A stretch of 64,000 nucleotides of DNA from Cocos nucifera. Its lineage: Eukaryota; Streptophyta; Magnoliopsida; Arecales; Arecaceae. The stretch covers positions 4,762,276 to 4,826,275 of the forward strand of contig QRFJ01000007.1 of assembly GCA_006176705.1 (NCBI GenBank). The letters run 5' to 3'. Below, one piece after another: positions 25,501-38,503 of the stretch. The position numbers and the translations under genes are program-made. The notes beneath the pieces are model-generated. The model saw only the letters and a program-made list of their open reading frames with translations, did not search any database and was not told where the DNA came from. Position 1 is the stretch's first letter, and each line of letters starts with the position of its first letter.

Positions 25501-28500
25501 CTCAGAATCCTTCACCCCTGGTGCCGTTTTCTCTACCTCACTTTTGTTTTCAGGAGGTAAGACTTCAGCACCCCCTTCAGCTTTTTCCACAGCTGCAGCT
25601 GCACCATCTTCATTTACAGCTTCCTAACAAACAAGCAGGATATAACTATAATATCATCTGTCAGCTAAGCACAGAACTATACTGTCCACACTTTACAAGT
25701 CTATCATAAAGAGCATACATACCTTCCCTGATTCAACATTTGCCTCCAGCTTTATGGTATCCTCACCAGAAAGCCTACATTCTTGGAATATACTTAATCC
25801 ATGGGACAAACTGTTGCATGAAACATGCAATAAGAGAAAAATAGGGAAAAAAAGGCCAATAGAAAACTAACCAGAAATTCACTATATATCAACTGACCTC
25901 TTTGAAGAAATGACAAGCTTTCCATTTCTGTATTCAGGCTCCTTGTTATTCATCAAATGGTAAGAAACAGCTGATACAACAATTTCCTCTATGTAATTAC
26001 TGAGAACCATTGTATCTGCTAGGCAGATACAGCCCAAATCATCACACTCAAGATCATTCTCTGCAAGTACCTTTGTAATGTGGTTTCTGTTATCCTGAAT
26101 TTGTATCATTTTCATGTCTTCCTCAAGCTGAGATTTCCAGCTAACCAAATGAGCCTCATCTTCTGGAGGCTTAATCTCTATATTGTAAGGGAACAGGCTA
26201 CTGACCCTTCCATCCACATCTGTATAATCACTATCAGATTCCAACAATCTTGAACCAAGTATCAACACCGGTCCTGAAACCTTTTCCAACATTTTCTGAA
26301 ATAAAGAAAATGTCCTTCGTGATCTGTACAAAAGGTTCTCAACATCCCTTACATATAGGACAATAGGATTACTTTTTGATACTGAAACTAGGACCTGCAC
26401 AGTGATCTCAAGATCAGAACCCTTCCAAGAGCTAGGCAATATCAAAATTGACAAAACCCAGAAGATTCAAACAAATGAAGCAATCAAAACAGTCATACCA
26501 CAAAATGTATTCAGAATAACGAAAGATAAGACCATAGAAAGTAACAGGATAGAGTAAAAGAAATACCTTGTAAAGTGATTGTAGAAGAACCTTGTCATCA
26601 AAAGACCAGCTGCTGGTGCGTTTGAGAGGAACTGAGAAATTAGTCGAGCCATGAGAAACTGATAAAAAGATACAACTTTCAAATGAATTCTAAATATCAT
26701 GCATTCCAAGCACATGGGCAACGAAACAATTACAAATAAAAGATCATGCAGGTAGCGTGTCGGTTATTGCCATAACAACCATCTCTAGAGTATTAATTAA
26801 TCTTCAACTAAATCACTCCACATAATACTTGTTGAACAATTTGATGACTGTGACATATTATAGTATCCATCTACTCCCCAACACAAAATTGTAAGCTGGG
26901 ACCATAGGCCAATACCAAATTGAAGATAATGAACTCAGAAGAAGATTAACCCTCCCCTCCCCGCCACCCCCAACCAGCAGCACCACCACCCAAAAAGGAA
27001 AATCATGTCTACCTTTCGGAGGTAATCATATCTTGCGTCTTCCCAGGAGTAACAGCCACAACTCAATTAAGTCCATGGTTTAAAGAACAGTATCTCACCT
27101 AGTCCTTAGAAAAATCCTATTAGCCTATCTTGGTTTCTGTATCATTTGAGTAGCATCACCTGTCTAAGATTACTTTAGGTTTTTTTAACTTAAATAAATA
27201 TAATTTTATGGTTAATTCTTACGTGCATTTATAAGATTGCTCAGTAAATCTCTTTTGGATAGGGCTGCTCAAGCCTTTATTTCTTGTGTTAACAAGGCGC
27301 ATTAGGGCCTAACTAGTCAACTCCCTTGTGAGCTGTTACTTGTCCCTTCAATATAATTTCTTCCTATGCCCTATATCCACAAGGAACCCAATAAAGAAGT
27401 ATAAAAGGGTTACCTCCCCCATGTACCATTGACTTAATTTGAAACAAAACTTGAGAGTTTTTGCTTCTTTCTTCCATGGTGATGACTTTATTCATGGAAG
27501 TGATCATTTGTCATAATTTAGATGAGAACTCCCCGATATATTTGTCGGTGGTTACCAGCAAAGTTATTCTCTTTTAACTAAGTTGATACTTCAAATCCCC
27601 TGTTTCCTTAAATTAGACTATCAAAATGATTACCTGAAGCTTAATCCCCAACTCCTTAATATCATCATTTCATATTCTTATATTTATCTTGCCCTTTGTC
27701 CACCTGCATAATTCATGTTTAAAGTAAGTTTGCTGGATTGATCAAAGATCCTCATCACATCCAAACCATGGATCCCCGGCAGCCCTCCAAGATATCTACA
27801 CTAAAATGTCTATAAGAAAATCATCCTCATGAATGAACTAAAACCTGAAAACAAATCAAATTATGAATCTCAGCAGCCATTACATAATTTTTACAGCAAT
27901 ACGTAATCATCCATCAAACCAAAGATATATTTTATCCGTGATATCCCATATCAACTTGATATAAGAAGGTTGAGTTGGTTGTCAAAAGTTGCAAATTGCA
28001 ATACTTTGTTTCAGGTTTACTTCGGAGACAAGTTGTCCTTTCTCAAAAAGATATGGACATCCTTAACTGTCAAATAGACCAAGTAATTTATCTTTCATTT
28101 TTTCTGAAGATGCACATGGACAGCAAAGATATAGGGTTGAAAATACCAAGGGTTAGTGGGCATCATTTGTTTATAGAGGAAACTTTGTTCTATTGCAGGA
28201 AATGTTTATGTCTTCAAATCTGCAGCTAAAAAAGAAAAATGAGACATCTGATGGAGTAATTTCACAAACCAAAATGATGATTAAACAATGAGAAACATAG
28301 TTAATCTTGTCTGCACTTTTATATAGACAGATAATTATCCTATGTTGATGAGTTGCTAAAGTAAATTAGCCATGATCATGAAGCAATGAGTAATTCAAAA
28401 ATGGATCCAAATTTCAAAGATTTGAAGGCAATGTTGACTATGTAAAAGTTTTTCGAATACGATCAGAAAATCCAAAAATAATACCGTCTCAAGCATATAA

Positions 28501-31500
28501 ATTGGTTGTGCATTCATTCTAACAGCCAGAAGATATTATAATTTGATGTTCCTACAAATACCAAGTGCAATAACCTGGATTTACAGGAGCGCACTGTGAT
28601 GTGAGGCCATTCATATCAGCTGAGACTGATGCATTTTTACGAAGCCTAGGCATGCTAATATTGCTATCTGATCCCCTGAAAACAAAAAAAAACATATATA
28701 AGTAAAAACAGGTAAAAGAAATATCCATGTTGGATGTTACCAATAACTCAGCAAGTATTAAACTTTATACCTTGGCCTTAACTCTAAACTGCTGCTTTGC
28801 CTATGCAATGATCCTGCAATAACTCTTAGAGGTTAGAATTAATAAAAAGAAGGCAAAACATTAAGGGAAAATCATAACTTGACAAGAAAATATATGAAAA
28901 ATAAATACAAGATGGATGAAAGATATTACAAATCACAATAAATCCTTCAGCTAGAAATGATGACAATGAAATAAAGGTGATTAGTTCAACTGATGACTAG
29001 TGTGATAAGTGATGGAAATACATAAGAATCTAAATAGCTCTGATGCTCTAGGCAAATACTTAATTTCTGAGAAAAAATCTGTTAGAAAGTTATTTGTGAA
29101 TATTTATGGGGGCGAAATTAAAGAGATGTGTAAAAAATACAGATAAATCCATAAAATGCCGGAATATTAGATACTTCGGATTTTCTTTTTGTTAGATGAA
29201 ATGTGCCGAAGCCATGAAAGGTCTAAATTCTCACATTAGATCAATGATGATGATGATACAAAAGGAAAAAGGGATCTGATAAACAAATGATATAAAGCTG
29301 TTTATCCAAATGTTTTGTTTATATTCACAATGACATTTGTGCCTCTTTCTAGACGACTGTTTGATAGTGCATGTTAGTTATATGGCTAAAGATTTTGCTT
29401 TGCAAGCTAGGTATCAAAAGCATGGGTTCCAAGAAAGTTGTAATGAGGCTACAACCAATGTAGCTCAGAAATTGGTTCAGCATGATATGGCCAAGCACAT
29501 AAAAAATGGTTGTTATTTCATTGAAGAAAGGGTTGGCAATAGGGACTTTATTTATACAGAGGAAGGATCAATTAGAAAGTAAAACACCATAGGCATCTAT
29601 GCACTTGCTTACAGAGTTCTGTGATATATGGGATGGGAGAGGAGTTAGGTAAATCAGTTTCTCTGCTTATCTTAAGTTTGTAAGGTTGGATGCATGATTC
29701 AAGTATTCAGTGTAGCATCCTCTTTCCCTTCTTCTATCCCTTACTGACTAACTAAATCCCACCATTTCACTTATACTTTTACCAAAAAACACCATCATGG
29801 ATCCCATTAAACTGTCTAATAAGCAAGCTGCCAATTCAACCTTTCCATCTCTAAATCTTTTACAACATTATTTCAGTTCACCAACACATGGAAGTGCGAA
29901 CCACCAGACTATTTATCACACCCACATAATTATTCAACCCTAAGATCTTAAATGAAATAACATATAAATCATTTATAGAAGTAGAGAACCGAAATAACAA
30001 AAAAAACATTAATTTACTTCTCCACTAGGCACAAATATCATTTCTGATGTGGCCCAAATTAGATCAACCAATCAGATGATGACACTTGGCACAGCAAGGG
30101 ATCAGTTTCAGCAGAATTTGGATTTGTGAGCTGATCTGGATAAGCTCAGATAGCTCTCCACCCAGTTACAGACTCTAAAACCTAACTCCAATGGGACAAG
30201 GACTCTTCATCTATAAAAGGAGGCCCATGGTTACCAGGTATGCATCACACAAAAAAAAACAATCCATACACTGTACTCTTTCTCTCTCTCCCCACTTTTC
30301 TGGTCTCCTCCTTTTCCTCATGCCGTTCCCCAGAGCTCATTCTGACTTAAACATCGGAGGGCCCCCAGCTGGATTAGCTCTAGTGACCTTCACAGTCTGT
30401 TTCTCTCCCTGTGTGCAGAACAACAAGTGCAGCTCCTCTTCTTGGAGCACAGACCCATCAGCGGCCTTCCGCCCACCAAACCAGGTTTTGGCAGTGACAA
30501 TTCCCTTATTAACTAGTCAATCAGCTAAGACTCTAAGACATGTTCATATTTTTTACAGACATATCTTTCAGATAAATCCATGCTTATGCACTTGACATGC
30601 TTCATAAGCAATTTTTACCAACAGAGTCACACGCTCTGCAACGGCATTTTGCATATTAAGTGTTTCAATTACCTTTTCTTATTTTTGTTGGCAAAAACCT
30701 TCACTAGGTTTCTACTGAGCCCACTGTTCATATCTGTTGGTTTGCAGTCTTTTAAACTCATTGGGCCACAAGAATGGAGTAAACTATTATCTCCAATATT
30801 TCCTGAATAAAAGATAAATAAAGCCATCTGATCTCTGAATCTCTATAGTCAGATCAACAAACAGCAAAAAAACCAAAAAAAGAAACTAATTTGTCTGCCT
30901 CCTTGAGTTCTTTGGCCAAAATTTTAGAGTACACAGATATGGCTAGTATTGGAGCATTTCTTGAATCATATATTTATGATGCAATCAAGCTATCCATGCA
31001 TTCATTCAAGTAAATATAATGACAGAAAAATTATCAGCCTGAAGAACATGTATGATATCATAAGAAAGAAGAAAAATAAAAAGCATTCACTCAACCTATA
31101 AAAATGACACAACCTCATGTATATAGGGCCCTTGGAGCATGAAGTAAATATTCCTAATTAATACCTTTAGGTTCCTCCCTCTGTGGAAGGATTGAAAGAG
31201 ATCCAAGTAAACTAGACATTTTCTCCAAAGTTGCCTCAGATATAGATCTTCTGAAAAGCTGCAGAAAAATAAATGCACCTAGTGAGGATATACCATAATG
31301 TGTTCTACAGCAGAGTAAAATTTCATTATAATTCTAGAACTGTACCAGTGGTTAGGATATATATATATGTATGTATGTATGTGTGTGTATATATAGATGT
31401 ATATGTATACATATATATGTATACGTACATGTATACACATACACATATACATATATACACATATACATATATATACATATACACATATATATATGTGTGT

Positions 31501-31553
31501 GTGTGTGTATACATACACACATATACATACACACACACACGCATGCACGCTAT

Positions 31554-31591
<38 letters not shown>

Positions 31592-31763
31592 GCATATCTA
31601 TATATACATATATGTATCCATATATACATATATGTATATATAGATATATATATGTGTGTGTGTGTGTGTGTGTATACATACATACATACATACATACATA
31701 CATACATACATACATGTATGTATGTATGTATGTATATGTGTGTATGTATACGCATATACATAC

Positions 31764-31798
<35 letters not shown>

Positions 31799-31839
31799 TA
31801 TGTGTGTGTGTGTGTACATATACACATATACATACATAC

Positions 31840-31881
<42 letters not shown>

Positions 31882-33062
31882 ATATACACACACACACACA
31901 CATATATACGTATGTACCTATCTATCTATCTATACGTATATGTATACAATATGCGTGTGTGCACCACTTGGACAAATATAACACATAAGAACAATATCAG
32001 CACATGTCTACATGTCTTTATAAAGAAAGGTGGTAAAAAAGAAAATTAAACAATTGTTGAGTGATAAAAATATTTTAAAGTTCCTAAATTTTATTCCAGA
32101 TAACAAAGTAAATCCACGTGACTATAAGTTGTCTGTGAGGGTTTAGAATTCTTACAGAATCTTTATTGGAACTGCCATATTTGCTCTGAATCTGTAACCA
32201 ATTGCCCAATGATAAATTAAAATCATAAATATGTAGAAACAAAGAAAACTATGACTGTATCCACTGACCTTGAGTGAGAAGTCAGTCACATCTAGCAACA
32301 ACAATTTGGCCTCAAAGTACTGCGCTAGTGCCTTGGCAAGCATTTGTTGGTAAAGCTCTTCAAACAAAGATCTCTTGAATTAGTCCAAGCCTATAAATAG
32401 GCATAAATACTTCAAATACTTCAAATCAAACCAAATAATGAATATATTGCATATAAACTACCCGCAGGGCCTGAGAGCAAAATGGCTCGACTTGCAGGAG
32501 AAAGGTTTCGGGTATACTTTGACAAGTCCACTTGCTTCAGGTGAACATAGGCTGAACTTGTTAGTATAGCTTGCGTCTGTTCACTGACATCAACATCATG
32601 AAGGCCAAGCCATCAGAATAAACAAAACAGAAGTATTACAAAATATATTAAAAAAATAAAAAATATCATTAAAACCTCTTGCAGATGGAAGACATAATCA
32701 AAAGTAATGTCATATGACTCAAAAGTTAAGGCTCAAAATCTAGATCAAGTGAGATTAGATATATCAAAGGACTGGAAAAATCCATTAATTCTTGGGTTTG
32801 ATTTTTTTATTTTAAATAAGAAAAGGCATTGGAAAAATTCTGTCACACAAATACATTACCTAATGCTAGTTGATTCAAGCGCTTTTAGGATCAAAAAGCA
32901 AACAAAGAACAAGAGAAAGCCACATCACATAATCTAATCTTAAATAATTAATAGTATAACTCTGAAATATTGCAAGTTTCAATTTCTACATCAATGTTAA
33001 AAAAAAAAAAAAGCTTCCTTGTTCCATATTGGCTTTTTTTTTTAAAAAAAAGAAGCAGGTGA

Positions 33063-33112
<50 letters not shown>

Positions 33113-35909
33113 CAAAAACTCAACTGCAAATTGTTTCTACCTTAGAGGAAATATAGGAAATTCTATGCAACTTAAAAATCAATAGTTGACTAAAGAATTG
33201 ATATTTGAGGGAAAAATTGAATACAAGTATATCATATCAGCAAGCTTCAGCCCATCTTTATGGGTCAATTTCTAAACCTTAGACTCATCTCTTCTTTTCA
33301 GGTCAACATTTTAAATCCTTATTCAACCTTTCAATATCCTGATTCTGAATCAAATGAAGTTTCAACTTCTATCCAAGTCATCTCATGTCTACTCTTGTTT
33401 TGTATCCATGCCACATGACTCTGACCTTTAACCCTTTAATTCATCAAGGATTCCTTCAATTTTCAATACCCAGTTACATCAATTTCTTTTTTGGGGCATG
33501 ATTCTTATTCAATCACCAGTTCCAACTATATAAGAGTAAACAAAAAAATAAATAAAAAAAAAAACGATCATCATGTACATGATTGTATAATTGATGCATT
33601 TAGCCATTTATCTTTCCGTATGATGAAGTTCAATTGTGAGATCTGACCTAAATACTAAAAGAAATGAGACTAACTAGAGGACATGGCTAGTGACCCTCCC
33701 AGCAACATATAAGCATTAAAGAGAAGGTAAAAAGGGTTGTCTAGTGACATCATTGAGTGAATTTAATAGGAGCTCATATGTCAGCTAAAGAGGCATATTG
33801 TGACCAATACTTACTTAACCACCAGTAAATAAAAGAGAATCACTGTCATTAGCATTGGCCAGTAGCAAGTCAAGAACATGTTTAAACTAGATGAACATAT
33901 ATCTTTGCTTTTGACAAAGCTTTTTCAATTCTTAAATTTAAATTCAGTAAATAAGCTTTAAGGCAGTTTCCCCAATGCTCAAAATAGGTCGCTTTTTTCA
34001 CAATCTTTTCTTTCTTTTTTCTTGAAAAGAAACTTGGTAAAAATCCACCAATTTCTCTTATGCTAACTATTTATTATAACCAATTTGTGCGGTAACATGT
34101 GGATTCGCAACAGAAAAGTTACTAAACCAGGAGCTTATGGGGCAATGGATATTAGTTATTAGTTCATCAGTTGTTTGAAAGTTTGAACTAAACTATGTGT
34201 ACAAGAAGTGTTCTTAGAGTCCAAATTCAATTGCCGCTACAGGAAGCTGCTTCTCACTCTATCCAAATTACTTATTTTTTGTTATCATAAATAAATGATA
34301 TCATTTGCCAGGCGGCAAGTAGGCTTGTATGATTTCTGTCGGTAAAAGGGCAAAAGTAGATATTGCTAAATTAACTTAGACCACATCAAAGTTCAAAAAT
34401 ATGGTAAGACAAGGAAAATTGATCTGAACTGCTTGTCTTTATAACAAATGTAAGTAGGAAAGAGGCGGAAGAAAGCATAGCAAAAGATCAAAGATGGAGG
34501 AGAAAAGTAGAATGGTCAGGATAATGATAGCAAAGTGACATTACACAAGAACTCCACGTTGAAGACTATATGAAAATCCAAAAGGTTAGGTAATATGAGT
34601 CATCTTCAAATAAATTTCCTTCAAAACTGCTTCCATCAGATTAGCAAGACTATAGCAACAAAAATAAAGTCCATATGAAAAGAACAAAAAATATATATAG
34701 ATTTTCTGAAAATAAAGAAAGAAAGCTTGAATCAGACTATAAAATGTGCAATTTCCATGAATCACGGGTATCCTATTCAAAAGCAGGAATGATCCTTATC
34801 ATCAAAGCCACAAATCTACCTTTTTACTATAATTCACTAATCACGTTTAAGATCCATCTGTTATCCATTACTAAATTTAATATCAGCCATCATACTACTG
34901 TCAGACCCCCAGCATGATCCACACCATATTCCTTGATCCACCTCGCAGTAAAGGGGCTATGTAGACCATATGTATGTACAAAATTCCGGTCTCATTCTGA
35001 CAAATAAATAAATAAATAAATGCAAAGAAAAAGCAGATATGGGTCGAGAGCGCCTGTCTTGTATTTGGTATTCCAATTATTGCCAGCTTCACTCTTCTCA
35101 AGATGTACTCAATAATCAGAAAATATATTAATTTCAAGCACCCGACCAAAAGTTTGAGGCACACGAACAGAGCTTCCTATTCCAGATAAATTAGAAAAAA
35201 AAAAAGAAAGAAAGAAAAAATGATCATGAGAAGAATGTAAGAATACAAAAAGAATGTATTTGTAAAGAGAAAATTGTGATTTGGGAACCTGATCAGAAGA
35301 GAACTAGTTAAAGCTAAAAATCCAATTTTAAAGCTACAATGGTAAATTGGCATTAAATAAAGGAATCAAGGAATCAAGAATGCTTCCATTCCCAAGGCCC
35401 TCGTGATGCAATTAATGTCCCAACGCCAATCAATGTAACATTAAATAACGGAATCTTGAGGTTCAAGAGAATCAAGAACGGCTAATATAAAGCTAAAATC
35501 GAAAACCCTGACATCAAATAAAGCAAGCAGGGAATCAAGAACGTACCCCTTTCGAAGGCCCTCATGATGCCATTAATATCTTAATGACAACTAATGTACC
35601 ATTAGAATAACCAAATCTTGAGGTGTAAAAGAATCGAGAACGGCTGAAAAATAACAAAAAAAGCTTTAAAAAAAGGAAGGAAAGATTTTACCAAAGGTAA
35701 TAAGGGAACTCATCGAAGGTAACTTTGCTGTCTCTCCCGTCCAGGACCTGCCTCATTAACTCCTTCTCGATGTTCTCCGCCGTCACGCCGGCGTAGGAGC
35801 TCGCCGGCGCCCCCCATTTGCCGACCGACTGCCCGGAGGCCACCCCAAGCCCCACCCCGACGCCGAGGCCCAACCCCAGGGCCGACATGAGTATATGCTT
35901 CTGGTCCAT
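22590..35909 (-). CDS. DAA1: DAA1-like AAA ATPase, complete 16-exon gene
   Basis: Sixteen exons with GT-AG borders: 35692-35909, 32462-32583, 32269-32357, 32156-32191, 31165-31258, 28771-28813, 28575-28675, 26567-26658, 25898-26394, 25723-25810, 25474-25623, 24620-25188, 24346-24484, 24206-24274, 23504-23629 and 22590-22703. All phases fit, giving 2547 bases and 848 residues, close to the Arabidopsis family (At1g64110/DAA1, At4g28000, about 825-830). The start MDQKHILMSALGLGLGVGVG is the family N-terminus: a glycine-rich hydrophobic segment at residues 6-26. The ATPase domain begins near residue 530, with Walker A GPPGTGKT (578-585), Walker B IIFVDE (633-638), sensor-1 AATNRP (681-686) and paired arginines RRFERR (695-700). 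The end KKQQLSYFL is also conserved. Family knowledge: these belong with the MSP1/spastin-type AAA proteins, and DAA1 was named as a DUO1-activated gene of the male germline. Substrate and membrane location are not known to me. The ATG at 35909 is the first in-frame ATG after the TATA box. Nothing in the gene is broken. DAA1 itself versus a sister paralogue cannot be decided here. Confidence 0.95.
30045..30510 (+). mobile_element. Gypsy-type LTR remnant in ATPase intron
   Basis: It contains a TATA box CTATAAAAGG (30211-30220). About 130 bases later comes CTGACTTAAACATCGGAGGG (30342-30361), a sequence block common in R/U5 of plant Ty3/gypsy LTRs. The right end runs into GTTTTGGCAGTGACAATTCC (about 30485-30505), which looks like a decayed TTTGGCGCCGTCTGTGGGAA-type primer-binding region. 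It lies in the intron between exons 5 and 6, antisense to the gene. The 134-residue open frame over it is LTR sequence, not a protein gene. Confidence 0.6.
31356..31935. repeat. Complex (TA)(TG)(CA)(TATG) microsatellite, ~580 bp
   Basis: The tract consists almost entirely of alternating purine and pyrimidine: ATGT/ACAT tetramers, GT and CA runs, TA runs, and local inverted repeats such as the ACAT run at 31676-31714 followed by the ATGT run from 31715. It begins about 100 bases beyond the 3' splice site of ATPase exon 5. Every open frame through it (up to 258 codons) is a repeat translation. Confidence 0.95.
33062..33110. repeat. Compound (GT)n(GA)n microsatellite in ATPase intron 1
   Basis: A GT run joins a GA run, in the same order and at nearly the same lengths as the tract at 13473-13528 in the golgin gene. 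It lies in the 3.1 kb first intron of the ATPase gene, which otherwise shows no feature I recognise. Confidence 0.95.
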
Positions 35910-36152
35910 CTCCTCCTCCCTCCGGAACTTCGATTTCCCTTGAGAAAAATCGCCGTTTCTCCGGAGCTCCTCCTCCCCTCCCCTCACTCTAACATACAAA
36001 GATCCGCACAAGAACCAATCTCTTCCTCGGGGTTCCGACGGATTTCGACTTCCGGGACCCGGCAAAGAAAGCGTAAGCGAGAAATGCTACGGGTTTCCTT
36101 TCTTTTTCTCGGAGGTCTTTTGTTTCGGTAGTGGGGGCGATTTGGGGTGCTC

Positions 36153-36160
36153 TATTTATA
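36153..36160 (-). promoter_or_regulatory. TATA box of the DAA1-like gene
   Basis: The minus strand reads TATAAATA within TCTATAAATAGA. It is about 245 bases upstream of the ATG at 35909, which places transcription start near 36125 and gives a leader of about 215 bases. Further upstream (36370-36420) are two ACGT-core motifs, GACGTGTCC and TTGACGTGTG, the kind bound by bZIP factors in plants. The start site is inferred. Confidence 0.65.
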
Positions 36161-37112
36161 GATGCGGCTCCTGTGGAATCCGAGTTCTAGAAAGTAGCCG
36201 GAAAGGGAGGTGCACGTTGGCGGTCGGAAAAAGGACTTACCGGGGAAGCGGAAAGAGAGGGGGGACGCATGGAAGTCGGTCGGTAGCCACTGTTTCTTTC
36301 TTTCCGTTTCCTTCGTCCGTTCCTTTCTTCTGATTTAACGGGGAAAGGGACGGCGTCGTCCGGGTGGTTTGGAGTCGACGTGTCCGTTGAATTTTGACGT
36401 GTGTCTGACGCTAGCCTAAAGAACCTGAGATATTGGATCTCGGTAGCGCTATGAAGCGCCAGTATTCCGAGGTGGCAATGGATGATTGGTGCATTTTTTA
36501 TATTTTACCCTCAACATGCCAACGCCGCGTGGGATGGGAAACCGGGCAAAGCATGGCATGTAATTACTGGTCCTGAGTTCCCTTCCTACGTTTGCTGCTC
36601 CTCAGGTTTGATTGGAGCTTTGAGCTTTAATTGACGTTATCGGTTAGGTAGTTAGGTATTAGATTTCTTTTCCATAAATCAAAACATCTTGGGATTTCTA
36701 ACGAGCAATGCCATATAAAAGATTCCTCCTACCATGCAGAACAGCGAGCTTGGTGTCTCTAGCCTGTGCATGCTACATGAGGGTCGTTGAGTATAGAGTT
36801 GTTATAGATCCAAGCTACTTTTTCTATGAATAAAAGGAATGGTCCAAAAATAATTCTTTTTGTAATACATAATTGTACTAATTTTGTTTTCTAAATTATT
36901 TTTTAATTTACTATTTTTAAGTAATTAAAATATTTATTATTTATTTACATCAAAAAGGATTAGACACTCCATAATAATGGAGCAGTGACTACAATGATGT
37001 GGGCTGTAGTAAGTTTTAATAAACTAATAAAGCCTCCTAATCCGCTTCTTGATGATAGATATCTCACACACAAGCTACATCTATAGTCCACTCTATCACA
37101 CATGCAATGATG

Positions 37113-37113
<1 letters not shown>

Positions 37114-37148
<35 letters not shown>
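37114..37148. repeat. (CT)n microsatellite
   Basis: An uninterrupted CT dinucleotide run in AT-rich intergenic DNA. Confidence 0.95.
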
Positions 37149-37151
<3 letters not shown>

Positions 37152-37720
37152 AATATATGTTTCTCATACGTTATTCAAAAATCACTAGATAAATTATAAT
37201 CAAGTCTATGAAGATTAAAAAAATAGAGGAAATGAAATAAACTAATAAAGTTGTGATTAGGATAACAAAGAATCATCTTGATAATTTTTTTGTTAATATT
37301 CTTAGCATTTTTTAATAAAATTTGCTAGAATATAAGATGGAAAAGCATTTGATATATCTAGATCGTCAATTATTTCATAATATCATGGTGTCCTGAGTAC
37401 ATATTATGTATGCAGTCCATCAAACTCTCTAAAATAATGTTGAGACATATTTAAGAGATAAAATAGAAGCTTGTTCTAATTGTAAATGATACCGACTATT
37501 TCAGGATATCTGCACAATAAATTAGTGAGATCTATATAGAAAAACTCTGGAACTCGTATATATCTTTGGTTTAGCTAGAGCACTTCTTAAGATTATATAA
37601 TTATTTTGGAATACATGCATCTTATAAGGTGATTTATATAGCATTTGTACACCGTTGCAGATAAATAATGCTAACTTGATTTTTATGAATAAATTTTCTT
37701 ATGCATGTGTTTGTTGCCTT

Positions 37721-37723
<3 letters not shown>

Positions 37724-37805
<82 letters not shown>
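37724..37805. repeat. (AT)n microsatellite
   Basis: An almost perfect AT dinucleotide run of about 80 bases. Runs of similar length lie at 41057-41135 and 61481-61561. Confidence 0.95.
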
Positions 37806-37809
<4 letters not shown>

Positions 37810-38337
37810 CTATTATATTTAATGTGATTGATAAATCATATACTTTTCATATAATGTTATGCAAATTTTAATAAACATAAGTTTGCAAGGCAAAAATGAG
37901 AAATCCTTTTGCATATTTTTATTTTAATTATATTTTTATTTTTAATACACTTTTTTTTTATTTTTATCAATAAAAAATCTATATTAATTGATTGATGTTT
38001 TAATGAAATATATATATTGTGCTGCATGAAAGAAAGCGGAAGTAATATTTTTTTTTAATGTAAAAAAAATGATGATTTGATAATTTGATATATTTCGATG
38101 GATATTAAATAATATATATTTAAAATAAAAAATAATTATTAAATTTAATTATGACCATCAAATGCTTGTTGTTTGGGTATTCGTTACTATTTATTAAATT
38201 AAAATTAATTATTTTACTTAGCAGGATAATTTGGCATTTAAAATCATTCCATATAAAGCGGCTGCAATTTCAAACATCATAGGAGTTCTAAAAAAGAATA
38301 ATATTGAGAAGAGCAACACCGATGTAACGGAAGTTAC

Positions 38338-38503
38338 TAGCACGTGGTTTAATAAAGAAAAGTGGGAGACCGTTACATTTTTTTAGTATTAGTTTTTTCA
38401 CGCGCGAAGGCTTTACGTAGGTGTTGCAGCCTTTGCACGTGGTAGGTTTCAGCATCTTTACACGTGTCGGGCACTCGCTTCAGCTATTGGCGGCAGCCAC
38501 GTC
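38338..38503. promoter_or_regulatory. Cluster of G-box/ABRE-like ACGT motifs
   Basis: Four ACGT-core motifs fall within about 165 bases: GCACGTGG (near 38340), GCACGTGG (near 38437), ACACGTGTC (near 38461) and CCACGTCGG (near 38497). CACGTG and ACACGTG are the binding cores of plant bZIP and bHLH factors. No gene start that they could serve is visible nearby, so a regulatory role is unproven. Confidence 0.35.

Noticed and set aside
29337..29582. 81-codon plus-strand frame in an ATPase intron
   Set aside because: There is no recognisable domain, and it is isolated in an intron; a relic of a transposon gene is possible but cannot be supported.
30191..30595. 134-codon plus-strand open frame
   Set aside because: It lies over a gypsy LTR remnant with TATA box and R/U5 motifs, and no protein similarity is recognised.
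31273..32049. Long open frames (up to 258 codons) on both strands
   Set aside because: They are translations of the alternating microsatellite (His/Thr/Tyr/Ile/Val/Cys only) and exist in every frame.
35910..36065. N-terminal extension of the ATPase upstream of MDQKH
   Set aside because: The frame is open but has no ATG; the relatives I recall start at the MDQKH/MEQKH position.
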